Shown piece after piece: positions 9,340-18,245 of a stretch of 64,000 nt of DNA. Origin of the DNA: Alphaproteobacteria bacterium (GTDB lineage: Bacteria; Pseudomonadota; Alphaproteobacteria; Reyranellales; Reyranellaceae); the NCBI GenBank assembly GCA_016869975.1, contig VGCZ01000013.1, positions 48,864-112,863 on the forward strand, written 5' to 3'. A program made the translations under genes and the position numbers. Position 1 is the first letter of the stretch, and the number at the start of each line of letters is the position of its first letter. The notes under the pieces are model-generated. The model ran no database searches. It was not told where the DNA came from and was given only the letters and a program-made list of their open reading frames with translations.

Positions 9340-9356
9340 CCTTCGCGGGGAGAAGG
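9340..9356. repeat. 17-bp dispersed palindromic-element half
   Basis: CCTTCGCGGGGAGAAGG lies between the two receptor genes and recurs exactly, in inverse orientation, at 62555-62571 between two other genes. This marks it as part of a REP-like intergenic element family. Confidence 0.6.
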
Positions 9357-9488
9357 GAAGAGAGCCATCGTTGATCGCCGCACCGCCAGCTCTGGCGGCG
9401 ACGGTCGGTCGGGCATAGGGTTGGCGTCACAGAACGTCGCGGGCGTGTCCCATTTCGGCGGCCGCTCATTGGCGTTGGGGAGGGTTCG

Positions 9489-11069
9489 ATGAAGAACTTT
9501 GTCCGGTCCGTCCTGATCGCGGCGGCGTTGAGCCTGGGTGTCGCGCTGGCGCCGCCAGCGGCGGCGCAGACCACGCTCAAGGTGGTCATGCATTCGGATC
9601 TGAAGACCTTCGATCCGATCTGGAGCGGCGCCTATATCGTGCGCAATCACGGCTACATGGTCTGGGACACGCTGTTCGCGATGGACGAGAAGTTCCAGAT
9701 CAAGCCGCAAATGGTCGAGAAGTACGAGACCAGCGCCGACGGCCTGACCTGGACCTTCACGCTCCGCGACGGGCTGGAGTGGCACGACGGCAAGCCGGTG
9801 ACGGCGGAGGACTGCGTCGCCTCGATCAAGCGTTGGGCGGTGCGCGACTCGATGGGCCAGAAGCTCGCCCAGTCGGTCGGCGAGTACAAGATCATCGACG
9901 CCAAGACCTTCCAGATCGTGCTCAAGGACAAGTTCGGGCTGATGCTGGAGTCGTTGGGCAAGCCCAGTGTCGTCGTGCCGTTCATGATGCCCAAGCGGCT
10001 GGCCGACACCGATCCGTTCAAGGCGATCGATGAGGTCGTCGGCTCCGGCCCGTTCATCTTCAAGAAGGACGAGTGGAAGCCGGGCGAGAAGGTCGTCTAC
10101 GTCAAGAACCCGAAATACAAGCCGCGCGTCGAGCCGGCCTCGGGCATGGCCGGCGGCAAGGTGGTCAAGCTCGACCGTGTCGAGTGGCTGTGGATCCCCG
10201 ATGCGCAGACCCAGGTCAACGCGCTGATCAACGGCGAGATCGACATGCTCGAGACCGTGCCCAACGACCTGATGTCGCTGCTCGAGAAGGACAAAGGCGT
10301 CACGCTGATCAAGGGCTCGGTCGGCTTCCAGTACGTCTTTCGCATGAACTGGCTCAACCCGCCGTTCAACAACCCGAAGATCCGCCAGGCCGCGATGATG
10401 GCGCTGAACCAGGAGGACTTCCTCAAGGGCATCATCGGCGACGCCCGCTTCTATCGCACCTGCAAGGCGCTGTTTCCGTGCGGCTCGCCGCTGGCGACCG
10501 ACGCCGGCATGGCGGGGCTGATCGAGGGCAACGCGGCCAAGGCACGCGACATGCTCAAGGAGGCCGGCTACGACGGTACCGTGATCGCCATCCCGCATCC
10601 CACCGACCTCACCGTGATCGCCAACATGGGGCCGATCGCCAAGGCGCTGCTCGAGAAAGCCGGCTTCAAGGTCGAGCTGCTGCCCAGCGACTGGACCACG
10701 GTGGTCAATCGCCTGACCACCAAGAAAGGGCCACCGTCGGAAGGCGGCTGGAGCGCCTTCTCGACGGCGTGGAGTCATATCGACATCCTGGACCCCGTCA
10801 TGGCGCCCTATCTTGTCGCGACCTGCGACAAGGCGCGGCCCGGCTGGCCGTGCGACGAGAAAATGGAGAAGCTGCGCGACGCCTATGCCCGCGAGTCCGA
10901 CCCGGCGCGGAAGAAGGCGATCGCCGAGGAGGTCCAGCTCTACAACCGCGAGATCGTCACCCACGTGCAGCTCGGCGAGTGGTTCGCGGTCACCGCCATG
11001 CGCAAGAACGTCACCATCGACGGCGAGCCGCCGCCGGTTCCGGTGTTCTGGGGTGTATCGAAGAAGTAG
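9489..11069 (+). CDS. ABC-type peptide/nickel-family substrate-binding protein (paralogue B)
   Basis: A 526-aa paralogue of the gene upstream, with the same signal peptide layout (MKNFVRSVLIAAALSLGVA...AAA), the same GGGGAGGG ribosome site, and near-identical WHDGKPVTAEDCVAS and EWKPGEKVVYVKNPKYKPR stretches. The two arose by tandem duplication and have since diverged, so they may bind different ligands. The gene is not linked to a transporter membrane gene. A 16-bp operator-like palindrome follows 11 bp after its stop and probably belongs to the next gene. Confidence 0.93.
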   Translation: MKNFVRSVLIAAALSLGVALAPPAAAQTTLKVVMHSDLKTFDPIWSGAYIVRNHGYMVWDTLFAMDEKFQIKPQMVEKYETSADGLTWTFTLRDGLEWHDGKPVTAEDCVASIKRWAVRDSMGQKLAQSVGEYKIIDAKTFQIVLKDKFGLMLESLGKPSVVVPFMMPKRLADTDPFKAIDEVVGSGPFIFKKDEWKPGEKVVYVKNPKYKPRVEPASGMAGGKVVKLDRVEWLWIPDAQTQVNALINGEIDMLETVPNDLMSLLEKDKGVTLIKGSVGFQYVFRMNWLNPPFNNPKIRQAAMMALNQEDFLKGIIGDARFYRTCKALFPCGSPLATDAGMAGLIEGNAAKARDMLKEAGYDGTVIAIPHPTDLTVIANMGPIAKALLEKAGFKVELLPSDWTTVVNRLTTKKGPPSEGGWSAFSTAWSHIDILDPVMAPYLVATCDKARPGWPCDEKMEKLRDAYARESDPARKKAIAEEVQLYNREIVTHVQLGEWFAVTAMRKNVTIDGEPPPVPVFWGVSKK

Positions 11070-11080
11070 TCAGATTGACG

Positions 11081-11096
11081 TTTACGTTAACGTAAA
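11081..11096. promoter_or_regulatory. perfect 16-bp operator-like palindrome
   Basis: TTTACGTTAACGTAAA is a perfect palindrome 62 bp upstream of the diiron protein start. Its left half (TTTACG) could act as a -35 box, with TAGGCT at 11104-11109 after 17 bp as a weak -10, so a repressor bound here would block transcription. It resembles, from memory, the ACGT-containing sites of MerR-type regulators such as LiuR. Confidence 0.6.
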
Positions 11097-11157
11097 ACGA
11101 GTCTAGGCTTCTCCCGAGTAGCCGCCGGGAGAGCGGCCTGTGCGCATGGAGGAAACG

Positions 11158-12285
11158 ATGAGCGACTCGTTCCGTGACGATCAGCACATCACCCGTGATC
11201 CGGCCTATCGCGTGGTCGCCCCCGACGATTTCCCGGCGATGATCGAGGTCGATCGCTACGACACGCGCTCGGACGCCTTCGACGGCATCATCGGCGCGAC
11301 GCACGACCATTTCTGGGATCCGTTCAACCCCGTCTATCTCGACTACACGACGCCCTTCGACGTGACGAAGGAATACATCATGCCGCCCGAGCGTGTGCCG
11401 GAGCTGCAGAGCGCGGTGGGCGATCGGCTCGACGAAGGCCAGAAGATCCGCCTCGCCAATAACATCACGCGCTTCCGCATGTCGGGCATCCTGCACGGCG
11501 AGCAGGGCGCGCTCTCGCTGTCCGCGTCGCTGTGCGACATCCTGCTCGATCCCGGTGCGCAGGAATACGCCGCCAACCAGGCGCGCGAGGAAGCGCGCCA
11601 CGTCGCCGGCTTCGGCCGCTACATCAAAGTGCGCTGGGGCTCGCCCTATCCCTGCAGCCCGGAGCTCGGCAAGTTCCTCAACGAGATCGTGCTCAGCCCG
11701 ATCGTCTACAAGAAGCTCGTCGGCATGCAGATCATGCTCGAAGGCCTCGCCATGGGCGCCTTCGCCGACACCTACGCCTATACGCGCGATCCGCTGCTGA
11801 AGCGGCTGGTGCAGCTGGTGATGACCGACGAGGCCTTCCACCACAAGTTTGGCAAGATCTGGGCCGACCGCACCCTGCCCAACCTCACGCAGGAGGAGCA
11901 CGACAAGGTCGAGGACTGGGCCGCGCACGTCTTCGAGTCGCTGCTCTTCAACCTCACCAGCATCAGCCAGCGCCCGTATATCTACGAGGAATTCGGGCTC
12001 GATCCGAAATGGGTGCGCGAGGCGATCCGCGAGCGCTTCGGCAGCAACAGCCGCAAGAACTCCATGAAGGAGAGCACCAACATCTTCCGCGTGCTGGTGA
12101 AGACGCTCCTGAAGGCCGGCATCATCACCGACCGTACGCGCCACGTGTATAGCCCCTGGCTCGACATCGACGAACTGCACGGCGAAGGCGACTCGATGGT
12201 CGGCGACGCCGTCGCCGCCGAGGGCATCGAGTTCCTGCGCGAGATCAACCGCAAGCGCCGGGGCGGCCAGCGACTGGTGGGCTGA
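11158..12285 (+). CDS. diiron ferritin-like protein (paralogue 1)
   Basis: A 375-aa protein of the ferritin-like/ribonucleotide-reductase-like fold, probably a diiron oxygenase or oxidase of unknown substrate. The ligand set is visible: E115 (HGEQGAL), E145 and H148 (EEARH), E195 (MLEGLAMG), and E225 with H228 (DEAFHH). That is the E...ExxH...E...ExxH pattern of the superfamily. The ATG at 11158 is chosen for the GGAGGA five bases upstream; a start at 11146 would overlap that site. The preceding palindrome suggests repression by a dedicated regulator. A same-length paralogue lies at 37124. No reductase or ferredoxin partner is adjacent. Confidence 0.85.
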   Translation: MSDSFRDDQHITRDPAYRVVAPDDFPAMIEVDRYDTRSDAFDGIIGATHDHFWDPFNPVYLDYTTPFDVTKEYIMPPERVPELQSAVGDRLDEGQKIRLANNITRFRMSGILHGEQGALSLSASLCDILLDPGAQEYAANQAREEARHVAGFGRYIKVRWGSPYPCSPELGKFLNEIVLSPIVYKKLVGMQIMLEGLAMGAFADTYAYTRDPLLKRLVQLVMTDEAFHHKFGKIWADRTLPNLTQEEHDKVEDWAAHVFESLLFNLTSISQRPYIYEEFGLDPKWVREAIRERFGSNSRKNSMKESTNIFRVLVKTLLKAGIITDRTRHVYSPWLDIDELHGEGDSMVGDAVAAEGIEFLREINRKRRGGQRLVG

Positions 12286-12296
12286 ACGCTTTCCGA

Positions 12297-12320
12297 CATT
12301 CCGGGCGAAGCGAGGAATCT
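12297..12320. repeat. CHPERSEGS-type intergenic element, diverged copy
   Basis: A 24-bp stretch beginning CATTCCGGGCGAAGCGAG aligns with few mismatches to the left arm of the palindrome at 13267. This repeat family is widespread in alphaproteobacterial intergenic DNA. It lies between the diiron gene and the hydrolase gene. Confidence 0.6.
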
Positions 12321-12383
12321 CCTTGAAGCGGAGCCCTCGCTGGCGGGAGAGTCGTCGCCGACGCTCGGCATGACGGTGATCGC

Positions 12384-13256
12384 ATGACCGCATCACAGAT
12401 CTTGAAGGATACCATCGCGCGCGAGGGCCTCGCGCACGCGATGGCGGCGCATAATCCGCTGTCGGCGCGGTTGGCGGAGCGCGCGGGTTTCCACGCGATC
12501 TGGGCCAGTGGCTTCGAGCTGTCGGCCGCCTATGGCGTACCCGACGCCAGCCTGCTGTCGATGACACAGCATCTCGACATGACCCGCGCGATCTGCGAGC
12601 AGGTCGCCATTCCCGTCATCGCCGACATCGACACCGGCTACGGCAATGCCATCAATGTCGGTCATGTCGTCGCGGCTTACGATCGCGCTGGCGTCGGCGC
12701 CGTGGTGATCGAGGACAAGACATTCCCCAAGGACACCAGCCTGCTGGCTGGCGGCCGGCAGGAGCTGGTCCGTATCGAGGAATTCCAGGGCAAGATCGAA
12801 GCCGCCTGCGCCGCGCGCTCCAAGGACGGGCCGCTGGTGATCGCACGCACCGAGGCGCTGATCGCCGGCGCCGGGCTGGACGAGGCACACCGGCGCGGCC
12901 GCGCCTATGTCGAAGCCGGCGCCGACCTGATCCTGGTGCACTCCAAGCAGAAGACGCCGCACGAGGTGCTGGCCTTTTGTGCGCATTGGGATCTGAAGAC
13001 GCCGATCGCGCTGGTGCCGACGGCCTATCCCGACCTCACCGAATCCAAGATGCGCGCCACCGGCAAGATCGGCCTGGTGATCTACGGCAACCATGCGATC
13101 CGCGCCGCCGTCAGCGAGATGAAGCGCGTCTTCGCGCGTATCCGCGAGGAGGGCGGCATCAAGTCGGTCGACAAGGAGATCGTCTCGGTCGACGAGATCT
13201 TCGAACTGCAGGACGTGCCCGGCATGAAGGCGCGCGAGAAGCGCTTCCTGCGGTAG
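12384..13256 (+). CDS. phosphonopyruvate hydrolase / PEP mutase-family enzyme
   Basis: A 290-aa member of the isocitrate lyase/PEP mutase superfamily. It closely resembles phosphonopyruvate hydrolase (PalA/PphA), which splits phosphonopyruvate into pyruvate and phosphate. Visible motifs are AAHNPLSARLAERAGF, the Mg-binding ADIDTGYGN (D81, D83), the gating-loop EDKTFPKDTSL (110-120), GRQELVRIEEFQGKI, and HSKQKTP followed by VPTAYPDLTESK. The DTS in the EDK loop, where PEP mutases have NS, favours hydrolase over mutase. Transcription is likely with the deacylase downstream. No phosphonate transporter or PalB-like aminotransferase is adjacent, so the in vivo substrate is inferred. Confidence 0.8.
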   Translation: MTASQILKDTIAREGLAHAMAAHNPLSARLAERAGFHAIWASGFELSAAYGVPDASLLSMTQHLDMTRAICEQVAIPVIADIDTGYGNAINVGHVVAAYDRAGVGAVVIEDKTFPKDTSLLAGGRQELVRIEEFQGKIEAACAARSKDGPLVIARTEALIAGAGLDEAHRRGRAYVEAGADLILVHSKQKTPHEVLAFCAHWDLKTPIALVPTAYPDLTESKMRATGKIGLVIYGNHAIRAAVSEMKRVFARIREEGGIKSVDKEIVSVDEIFELQDVPGMKAREKRFLR

Positions 13257-13266
13257 CACGCTGTCA

Positions 13267-13321
13267 TCCCGAGCGTAGCGAGGGATCTAGGATCAGCCTG
13301 GATCCCTCGCTACGCTCGGGA
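13267..13321. repeat. REP-like 21-bp perfect inverted repeat (CHPERSEGS element)
   Basis: Arms 13267-13287 and 13301-13321 are perfect complements with a 13-nt loop. Translation across it yields CHPERSEGSRISLDPSLRSG, the familiar false peptide of this repeat family. It sits in the 90-bp gap between two co-directional genes and could stabilise mRNA ends. Confidence 0.85.
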
Positions 13322-13346
13322 CGATAGATCCGTTCGCAGGAGCACC

Positions 13347-14366
13347 ATGACCGACCGCAAGCCCAGCCGGCTGAGCGCCGATATCGATCTCGAAGCCGAC
13401 GGCAAACGCACGGGCTTCGTGCGTATCCCGCACTCGGTGCATCGGTCCGCCTATGGCTGGCTGCCGCTGCCGATCGCCTGCGTCAACAACGGCGAGGGCC
13501 CACGCGTGCTGCTGATGGCCGGCAACCATGGCGATGAGTGGGAGGGCCAGCTCGCGCTGGGCAAGCTGATCCGCACGCTGGAGCCGAAGAACGTGCGCGG
13601 CAAGCTCACGATCCTGCCGTCGTCGAACTTCCCGGCGGCGATGGCCGGTATGCGCACCTCGCCGATCGACGAGGGCAACCTCAACCGCTCGTTCCCGGGA
13701 AACCCCGACGGCACGATCACGCAGCAGATCGCCTACTTCATCGAGTATTCGCTGATGCCGAAGTGCCAGTTCCACTTCGACCTGCATTCCGGCGGCAGCT
13801 CGCTGATCTACATTCCCAGCAGCCTGTGCCGTCTCGATCCCGATCCGACGCGGCGCAAGGCGCAGATCGCGCGCATGCGCGCCTTCGGCGCGCCGATCGG
13901 GTACGTCAGCACCTCGCCGCAGGGCGACGAGCGCACCGCGACCTCAGCGGCGATGCGCCAGGGCGTCGAGCACATGGGCACCGAACTCGCCGGCGCCGGC
14001 GCGGTGACACCCGCGGCGTTGAAGATCGCCGAGGAAGGCCTGCTGCGCGTACTGGCGCATATCGGCGTGCTGCACGGCCTCGACATTCCACCGCCACCGA
14101 AGACGCCGACGCGGCTGATGCGCGTCGAGGGGCCGGACTACTACGTCTACGCGCCCGATGGCGGCGTGTTCGAGCCGTTGGTCGAGCTCGGCGACGATGT
14201 CGTCGCGGGCCAGCCGGCGGCGCACGTACATCAGCACGACACGCCGTGGCGCGAGCCTGTCGTGGCGCGCTTCGCGCGCGCCGGCACGGTGATCTGCAAG
14301 CGCCAGCCCGGTCGCACCGAACGCGGCGATTGCCTGTTCCATCTCGCGACGGACTACGTCGAGTAG
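13347..14366 (+). CDS. succinylglutamate desuccinylase/aspartoacylase-family zinc deacylase (DoeB-like)
   Basis: A 339-aa zinc-dependent deacylase of the AstE/AspA family. The zinc ligands are visible as NHGDEWEG (H61, E64) and FDLHSGG (H147), with EGNLNRSFPG between them. The overall length and the C-terminal biotinyl-like segment (GGVFEPLVELGDDVVAGQPAAHV) resemble N-acetyl-diaminobutyrate deacetylase DoeB of ectoine breakdown. No other doe genes are present, so the substrate is open. AGGAG lies 7 bp before the ATG. It is preceded by the phosphonopyruvate hydrolase-like gene and faces the HxlR regulator gene, 4 bp away. Confidence 0.82.
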   Translation: MTDRKPSRLSADIDLEADGKRTGFVRIPHSVHRSAYGWLPLPIACVNNGEGPRVLLMAGNHGDEWEGQLALGKLIRTLEPKNVRGKLTILPSSNFPAAMAGMRTSPIDEGNLNRSFPGNPDGTITQQIAYFIEYSLMPKCQFHFDLHSGGSSLIYIPSSLCRLDPDPTRRKAQIARMRAFGAPIGYVSTSPQGDERTATSAAMRQGVEHMGTELAGAGAVTPAALKIAEEGLLRVLAHIGVLHGLDIPPPPKTPTRLMRVEGPDYYVYAPDGGVFEPLVELGDDVVAGQPAAHVHQHDTPWREPVVARFARAGTVICKRQPGRTERGDCLFHLATDYVE

Positions 14367-14370
14367 AACG

Positions 14371-14745
14371 CTACTCCGCCGCCTGCCGCGGGGAGTCCGC
14401 GGCCGCGTCCTCGGCCTGCCATTTCGAGCCCAGCGTCGCCAGCGTGCCCAGCACGCCGCGCAGCTCGTGGCCGCGCGCGGCGAGCGCGTAGGTCACCTTG
14501 GGCGGGATCGTCGCCTCGTAGTGGCGTGTGACCAGGCCGGCCTGCTCCAGCGAGCGCAGCCGCTCGGTCAGCATCTTGGCCGACACGCCGCTCACGCGCC
14601 GCTTCAGCTCGCCAAAGCGCTGCGGGCCGTGCTCGCCCAGCGTGTAGAGAATGTAGGTCGTCCACGGCCCCATCAGCAGCCGCAGGATGAAGTCCATGGG
14701 ACAGGAGGCGGGGTTCTCCCCGCCGCTACTCTTCCCCTTCAGCAT
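14371..14745 (-). CDS. HxlR-family transcriptional regulator
   Basis: A 124-aa winged-helix DNA-binding protein of the HxlR family. The hallmarks are an N-terminal cysteine (SCPMD, residue 15), LLMGPWTTYILYTLGEHGPQRF, and the recognition segment SAKMLTERLRSLEQAGLVTR. Single-Cys HxlR proteins often sense thiol-reactive compounds, but nothing here shows the signal. It converges on the deacylase gene. Its likely operator, a repeated GTANTTAC, lies 52-73 bp upstream of its start. Confidence 0.9.
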   Translation of the reverse strand: MLKGKSSGGENPASCPMDFILRLLMGPWTTYILYTLGEHGPQRFGELKRRVSGVSAKMLTERLRSLEQAGLVTRHYEATIPPKVTYALAARGHELRGVLGTLATLGSKWQAEDAAADSPRQAAE

Positions 14746-15154
14746 GGTCGGAATCCTCGGCTTGATCGCGTGATGGCGAACATTTGGGGATTGTCGGTAG
14801 TTACGTCAAGGTACTTACTCTAGAAAGGTTTCTTCTGCGCCCGTCTCCCAGTCGAGCGGCGAAAGGCTCACCTGAGCTGATCCGGCGTAGGCCGCCTAAG
14901 GCTCGGCCGCTGAACGGCGTCCGAGCGCTTTGTTGCGAGTGCGTCCTAGTTCTCTTTCGCAGGCCCGTGCGCATGCGGTCACAAATGTCGCGCCATCGCT
15001 TAGCGGTGCGTTGATTCGGGGGAGAAGCTGGCGGATACTTCCGTCAGACGAAAGAGTGCGAATCGAACGCACGGGTCGGGGAGCGAAGCGCAACCAGCCA
15101 TCGCGGGCACGCCGCGAGGCCGCTCTCTGATGACGCGATCGTCGAGGAGGTGCC
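14746..15154. other. 409-bp divergent intergenic region
   Basis: It lies between the divergent hxlR and formate dehydrogenase genes. It holds the GTANTTAC repeats near hxlR and GAGGAGGTG as the dehydrogenase ribosome site. No convincing sigma-70 or sigma-54 promoter, hairpin or small ORF was recognised in the remaining stretch. Confidence 0.5.
14797..14818. promoter_or_regulatory. candidate HxlR operator (repeated GTANTTAC)
   Basis: GTAGTTAC (14797-14804) and GTACTTAC (14811-14818) are 8-bp repeats one and a third helical turns apart, upstream of hxlR. GTA/TAC-rich repeated half-sites are typical of HxlR autoregulation. Confidence 0.5.
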
Positions 15155-18100
15155 ATGGGCTCGATGAAGATCACCAGGCGCGGTGCGCTGAAGCTGACAG
15201 CCGCAAGTGTGGGCGCCTCGACGCTCACCGCGCTGGGCTTCTCGCCGGCGCAGGCGCAAGGCGCGGTGCGCGCCTTCAAGCTCGAACGCACGACCGAGAC
15301 ACGCAACACCTGCCCGTACTGCTCGGTGGGCTGCGGCGTGATCATGTACTCGGTGGGCGATCGTTCGAAGAACGTCCACGGCAAGATCATCCATATCGAG
15401 GGTGATCCCGACCACCCGACCAACCGCGGCACGCTCTGCCCCAAGGGCGCCGGTCTGATCGACTTCATCAACGCCAAGACGCGCCTGCAGTACCCCGAGT
15501 ACCGCGCGCCCGGCGGCAAGGAGTGGAAGCGCATTTCATGGGACGAGGCGATCGACAAGATCGCGCGTCACGTGAAAGCCGACCGCGACAAGAATTTCAT
15601 CACCAAGAACGCCGATGGCCAGACGGTGAACCGCTGGCTCACGACCGGCTTCCTGGCGGCCTCCGCGACCTCCAACGAAACGGCATGGATCACCTACAAG
15701 GCGGTGCGATCCATGGGGATGGTCGTCTTCGATAATCAAGCGAGGGTTTGACACGGTCCGACGGTGTCCAGTTTGGGCCCGACTTTCGGACGCGGTGCGA
15801 TGACGAACCTGTGGGCTGACATCAAGAACACAGATCTCGTCGTGATTATGGGCGGTAACGCCGCCGAAGCGCATCCCTGCGGCTTCAAGTGGGTGACGGA
15901 AGCCAAGCACCACAAGAAAGCCAAGCTGATCGTCGTCGATCCGCGCTTCACGCGCTCGGCGGCGATGTCGGATCTGTTCATCCAGATCCGGCCGGGTACC
16001 GACATCGCCTTCTTGGGCGGCGTCATCAAGTACCTGCTCGACAATGACAAGCTGCAGAAGGAGTACGTCCTCAACTACACCAACGCGGCCTACATCCTGC
16101 GCGCCGACTACAAGTTCGAGGACGGCCTGTTCTCGGGCTACGACGAGGCCAAGCGCGATTACAACCGCGCCAGCTGGGAGTACGAGTTCGGCGACGACGG
16201 CTTCGTCAAAGCCGATACGACCCTGCAGGACCCGCGTTGCGTCTTCCAGGTGATGAAGGCGCATTTCGCGCGCTACACGCCCGAGATGGTCGAGCGCATC
16301 ACCGGCGCGGCGAAGGACAAGTTCCTCGAGGCGTGCAAATGGATCGCCGAGACGTCGGCGCCCGACAAGGTGATGACGTCGATGTACGCGCTGGGCTGGA
16401 CCCAGCACTCCAAAGGCTCGCAGAACATCCGCACCATGGCGATGATCCAGCTGCTGCTGGGCAATATCGGCCTGGCGGGCGGCGGCATGAACGCGCTGCG
16501 CGGGCACTCCAACATCCAGGGCCTGACCGATATCGGCCTGATGAGCAACCTGATCCCCGGCTACCTGACGTTGCCGACGGATGCGCAAGCCGACTTCGCG
16601 GCCTACATGCGGCCGCGCGGCTTCAAGCCGCTGCGGCCCGGCCAGACCAGCTTCTGGCAGAACTACGACAAGTTCTTCGTCTCCTTCATGAAGGCGATGT
16701 GGGGCTCGGCGGCGACCAAGGAAAACGACTGGGCCTATGACTATCTGCCCAAGCTCGACGTCGGCGCCTACGACGTCCTGCGCGGCTGGGAGATGATGCA
16801 CCAGGGCAAGATCAACGGGTATTTCTGCCAGGGCTTCAACCCGCTGATGTCGTTCCCCAACCGCGGCAAGCTCGCCACGGCGATGGCCAAGCTGAAGTTC
16901 CTCGTGGTCATGGACCCGCTGGCCACCGAGACCAGCGAGTTCTGGCAGAACCACGGCGAGCACAACGCCGTCGATCCGGCGAAGATCCAGACCGAGGTCT
17001 TCCGCCTGCCGACGACGGTGTTTGCCGAGGAGGACGGCTCGCTCACCAACTCCGGGCGCTGGCTGCAGTGGCACTGGAAGGGCGCCGAACCGCCCGCGGA
17101 GGCGATCACCGACATCGAGATCATGGCGAAGATCTTCCTGAAGGTACGCGAGCTGTACCAGAAGGAGGGTGGCGCCTATGCCGATCCGATCCTCAAGCTG
17201 ACCTGGGACTACGAGAAGCCGCAGCATCCCAGTGCGGAGGAGCTCGCGCGCGAGCTCAATGGCCGCGCGCTGGCCGACGTGCCCGATCCGCGCGACGCGG
17301 CACGGCTGGTACTGCGCCGTGGCCAGCAGCTCAACGGCTTCGGCGAGCTGCGCAACGACGGCACGACGATGTGCGGCAACTGGATCTACTCCGGCTGCTG
17401 GACCGAGGCCGGCAACCAGATGGCGCGGCGCGACAACAGCGACCCGGGCGGGCTGGGGCTGACGCCGCGCTGGGCGTGGTCGTGGCCGGCCAATCGCCGC
17501 ATCCTCTACAACCGCGCGTCGGCCGACGTGAAGGGCGCGCCGTTCAATCCCAAGCAGAAGCAGGTTTGGTGGAATGGCGAGCGCTGGACCGGCTACGACG
17601 TGCCCGACTACGGGCCGTTGGTGAAGCCCGAGGCCAGCGTCGGCCCGTTCATCATGAACCAGGAGGGAACGGCGCGGCTGTTCACCCGGGGCATGATGCG
17701 CGACGGGCCGTTCCCGGAGCACTACGAGCCATTCGAGGCGCCGGTGGCCAACCCACTGCACCCGAAGGTCGGACCCAACCCGGTGGCGCGCGTCTTCAAG
17801 GGCGACATGGAGGTCTTCGGCAAGGCCGCCGACTTCCCCTATGTCGCCACGACCTACCGGCTCACCGAGCACTTCCACTTCTGGTCCAAGCACGTGCGCA
17901 TCAACGCGATCACGCAGCCCCAGGAGTTCATCGAGCTCGGCGAGGAGCTGGCCAAGGAGAAGGGCATCTCGAGCGGCGATCTGATCGAGGTGCGCTCCAA
18001 CCGCGGCCGCGTGAAGGCCGTCGCCGTGGTCACCAAGCGCATCAAGGTGCTGAAGATCGACGGCAAGATGGTGCACACCGTGGGCATCCCACTGCACTGG

Positions 18101-18235
18101 GGCTTCACGGGCGAGACCAAGAAGGGCTTCGGCTGCAACCAGCTGACGCCCTACGTGGGCGACGCGAACATCGAGACGCCGGAGTACAAGGCGTTCCTGG
18201 TGGACGTGAAGAAGCTCGGCACGACGGCGGCATAG
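15155..18235 (+). CDS. fdoG: formate dehydrogenase-N/O alpha subunit, selenocysteine-containing
   Basis: Catalytic molybdo/tungstopterin subunit (1026 aa) of the membrane-bound formate dehydrogenase, oxidising formate to CO2 on the periplasmic side. Residues 1-35 are a Tat signal ([13 protein letters not shown]...AQA). A [4Fe-4S] site is formed by C53, C56, C60 and C95. The in-frame TGA at 15749-15751 is residue 199 in NQARV-U-HGPTV, the selenocysteine position of E. coli FdnG/FdoG. The frame continues unbroken with [17 protein letters not shown] and [14 protein letters not shown] hairpin follows the TGA. An automatic caller would wrongly split this gene in two. GAGGAGGTG precedes the ATG. 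It is first in the fdoGHI-fdhE operon. Confidence 0.96.
15756..15791 (+). promoter_or_regulatory. bacterial SECIS element in fdoG
   Basis: Exactly 11 nt after the TGA, an upper stem-loop (15763-15780) forms: GG, a bulged U at 15765, GUCC, loop AGUUU, GGGC, CC. This matches the layout of the E. coli fdhF SECIS, including the bulged U. A lower stem pairs GTCCGA (15756-15761) with TCGGAC (15786-15791). It would recruit SelB. Confidence 0.85.
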
Positions 18236-18245
18236 GGAGGCGACG

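Noticed and set aside
4073..10964. Very long open frames antisense to, or in other frames over, real genes (for example 4073-7852, 7404-10964, 15536-18097 and 51631-54855 beyond aapP)
   Set aside because: High-GC shadow frames: composition is Arg/Gly/Ala-rich without motifs, and the overlapping strand or frame holds clear protein families.
12977..13327. Protein containing CHPERSEGSRISLDPSLRSG
   Set aside because: A known false peptide from translating an intergenic palindromic repeat, in a frame overlapping the real hydrolase gene.
15749..15751. TGA as a nonsense mutation making fdoG a pseudogene
   Set aside because: It is at the conserved selenocysteine position, and a correctly spaced SECIS hairpin follows.
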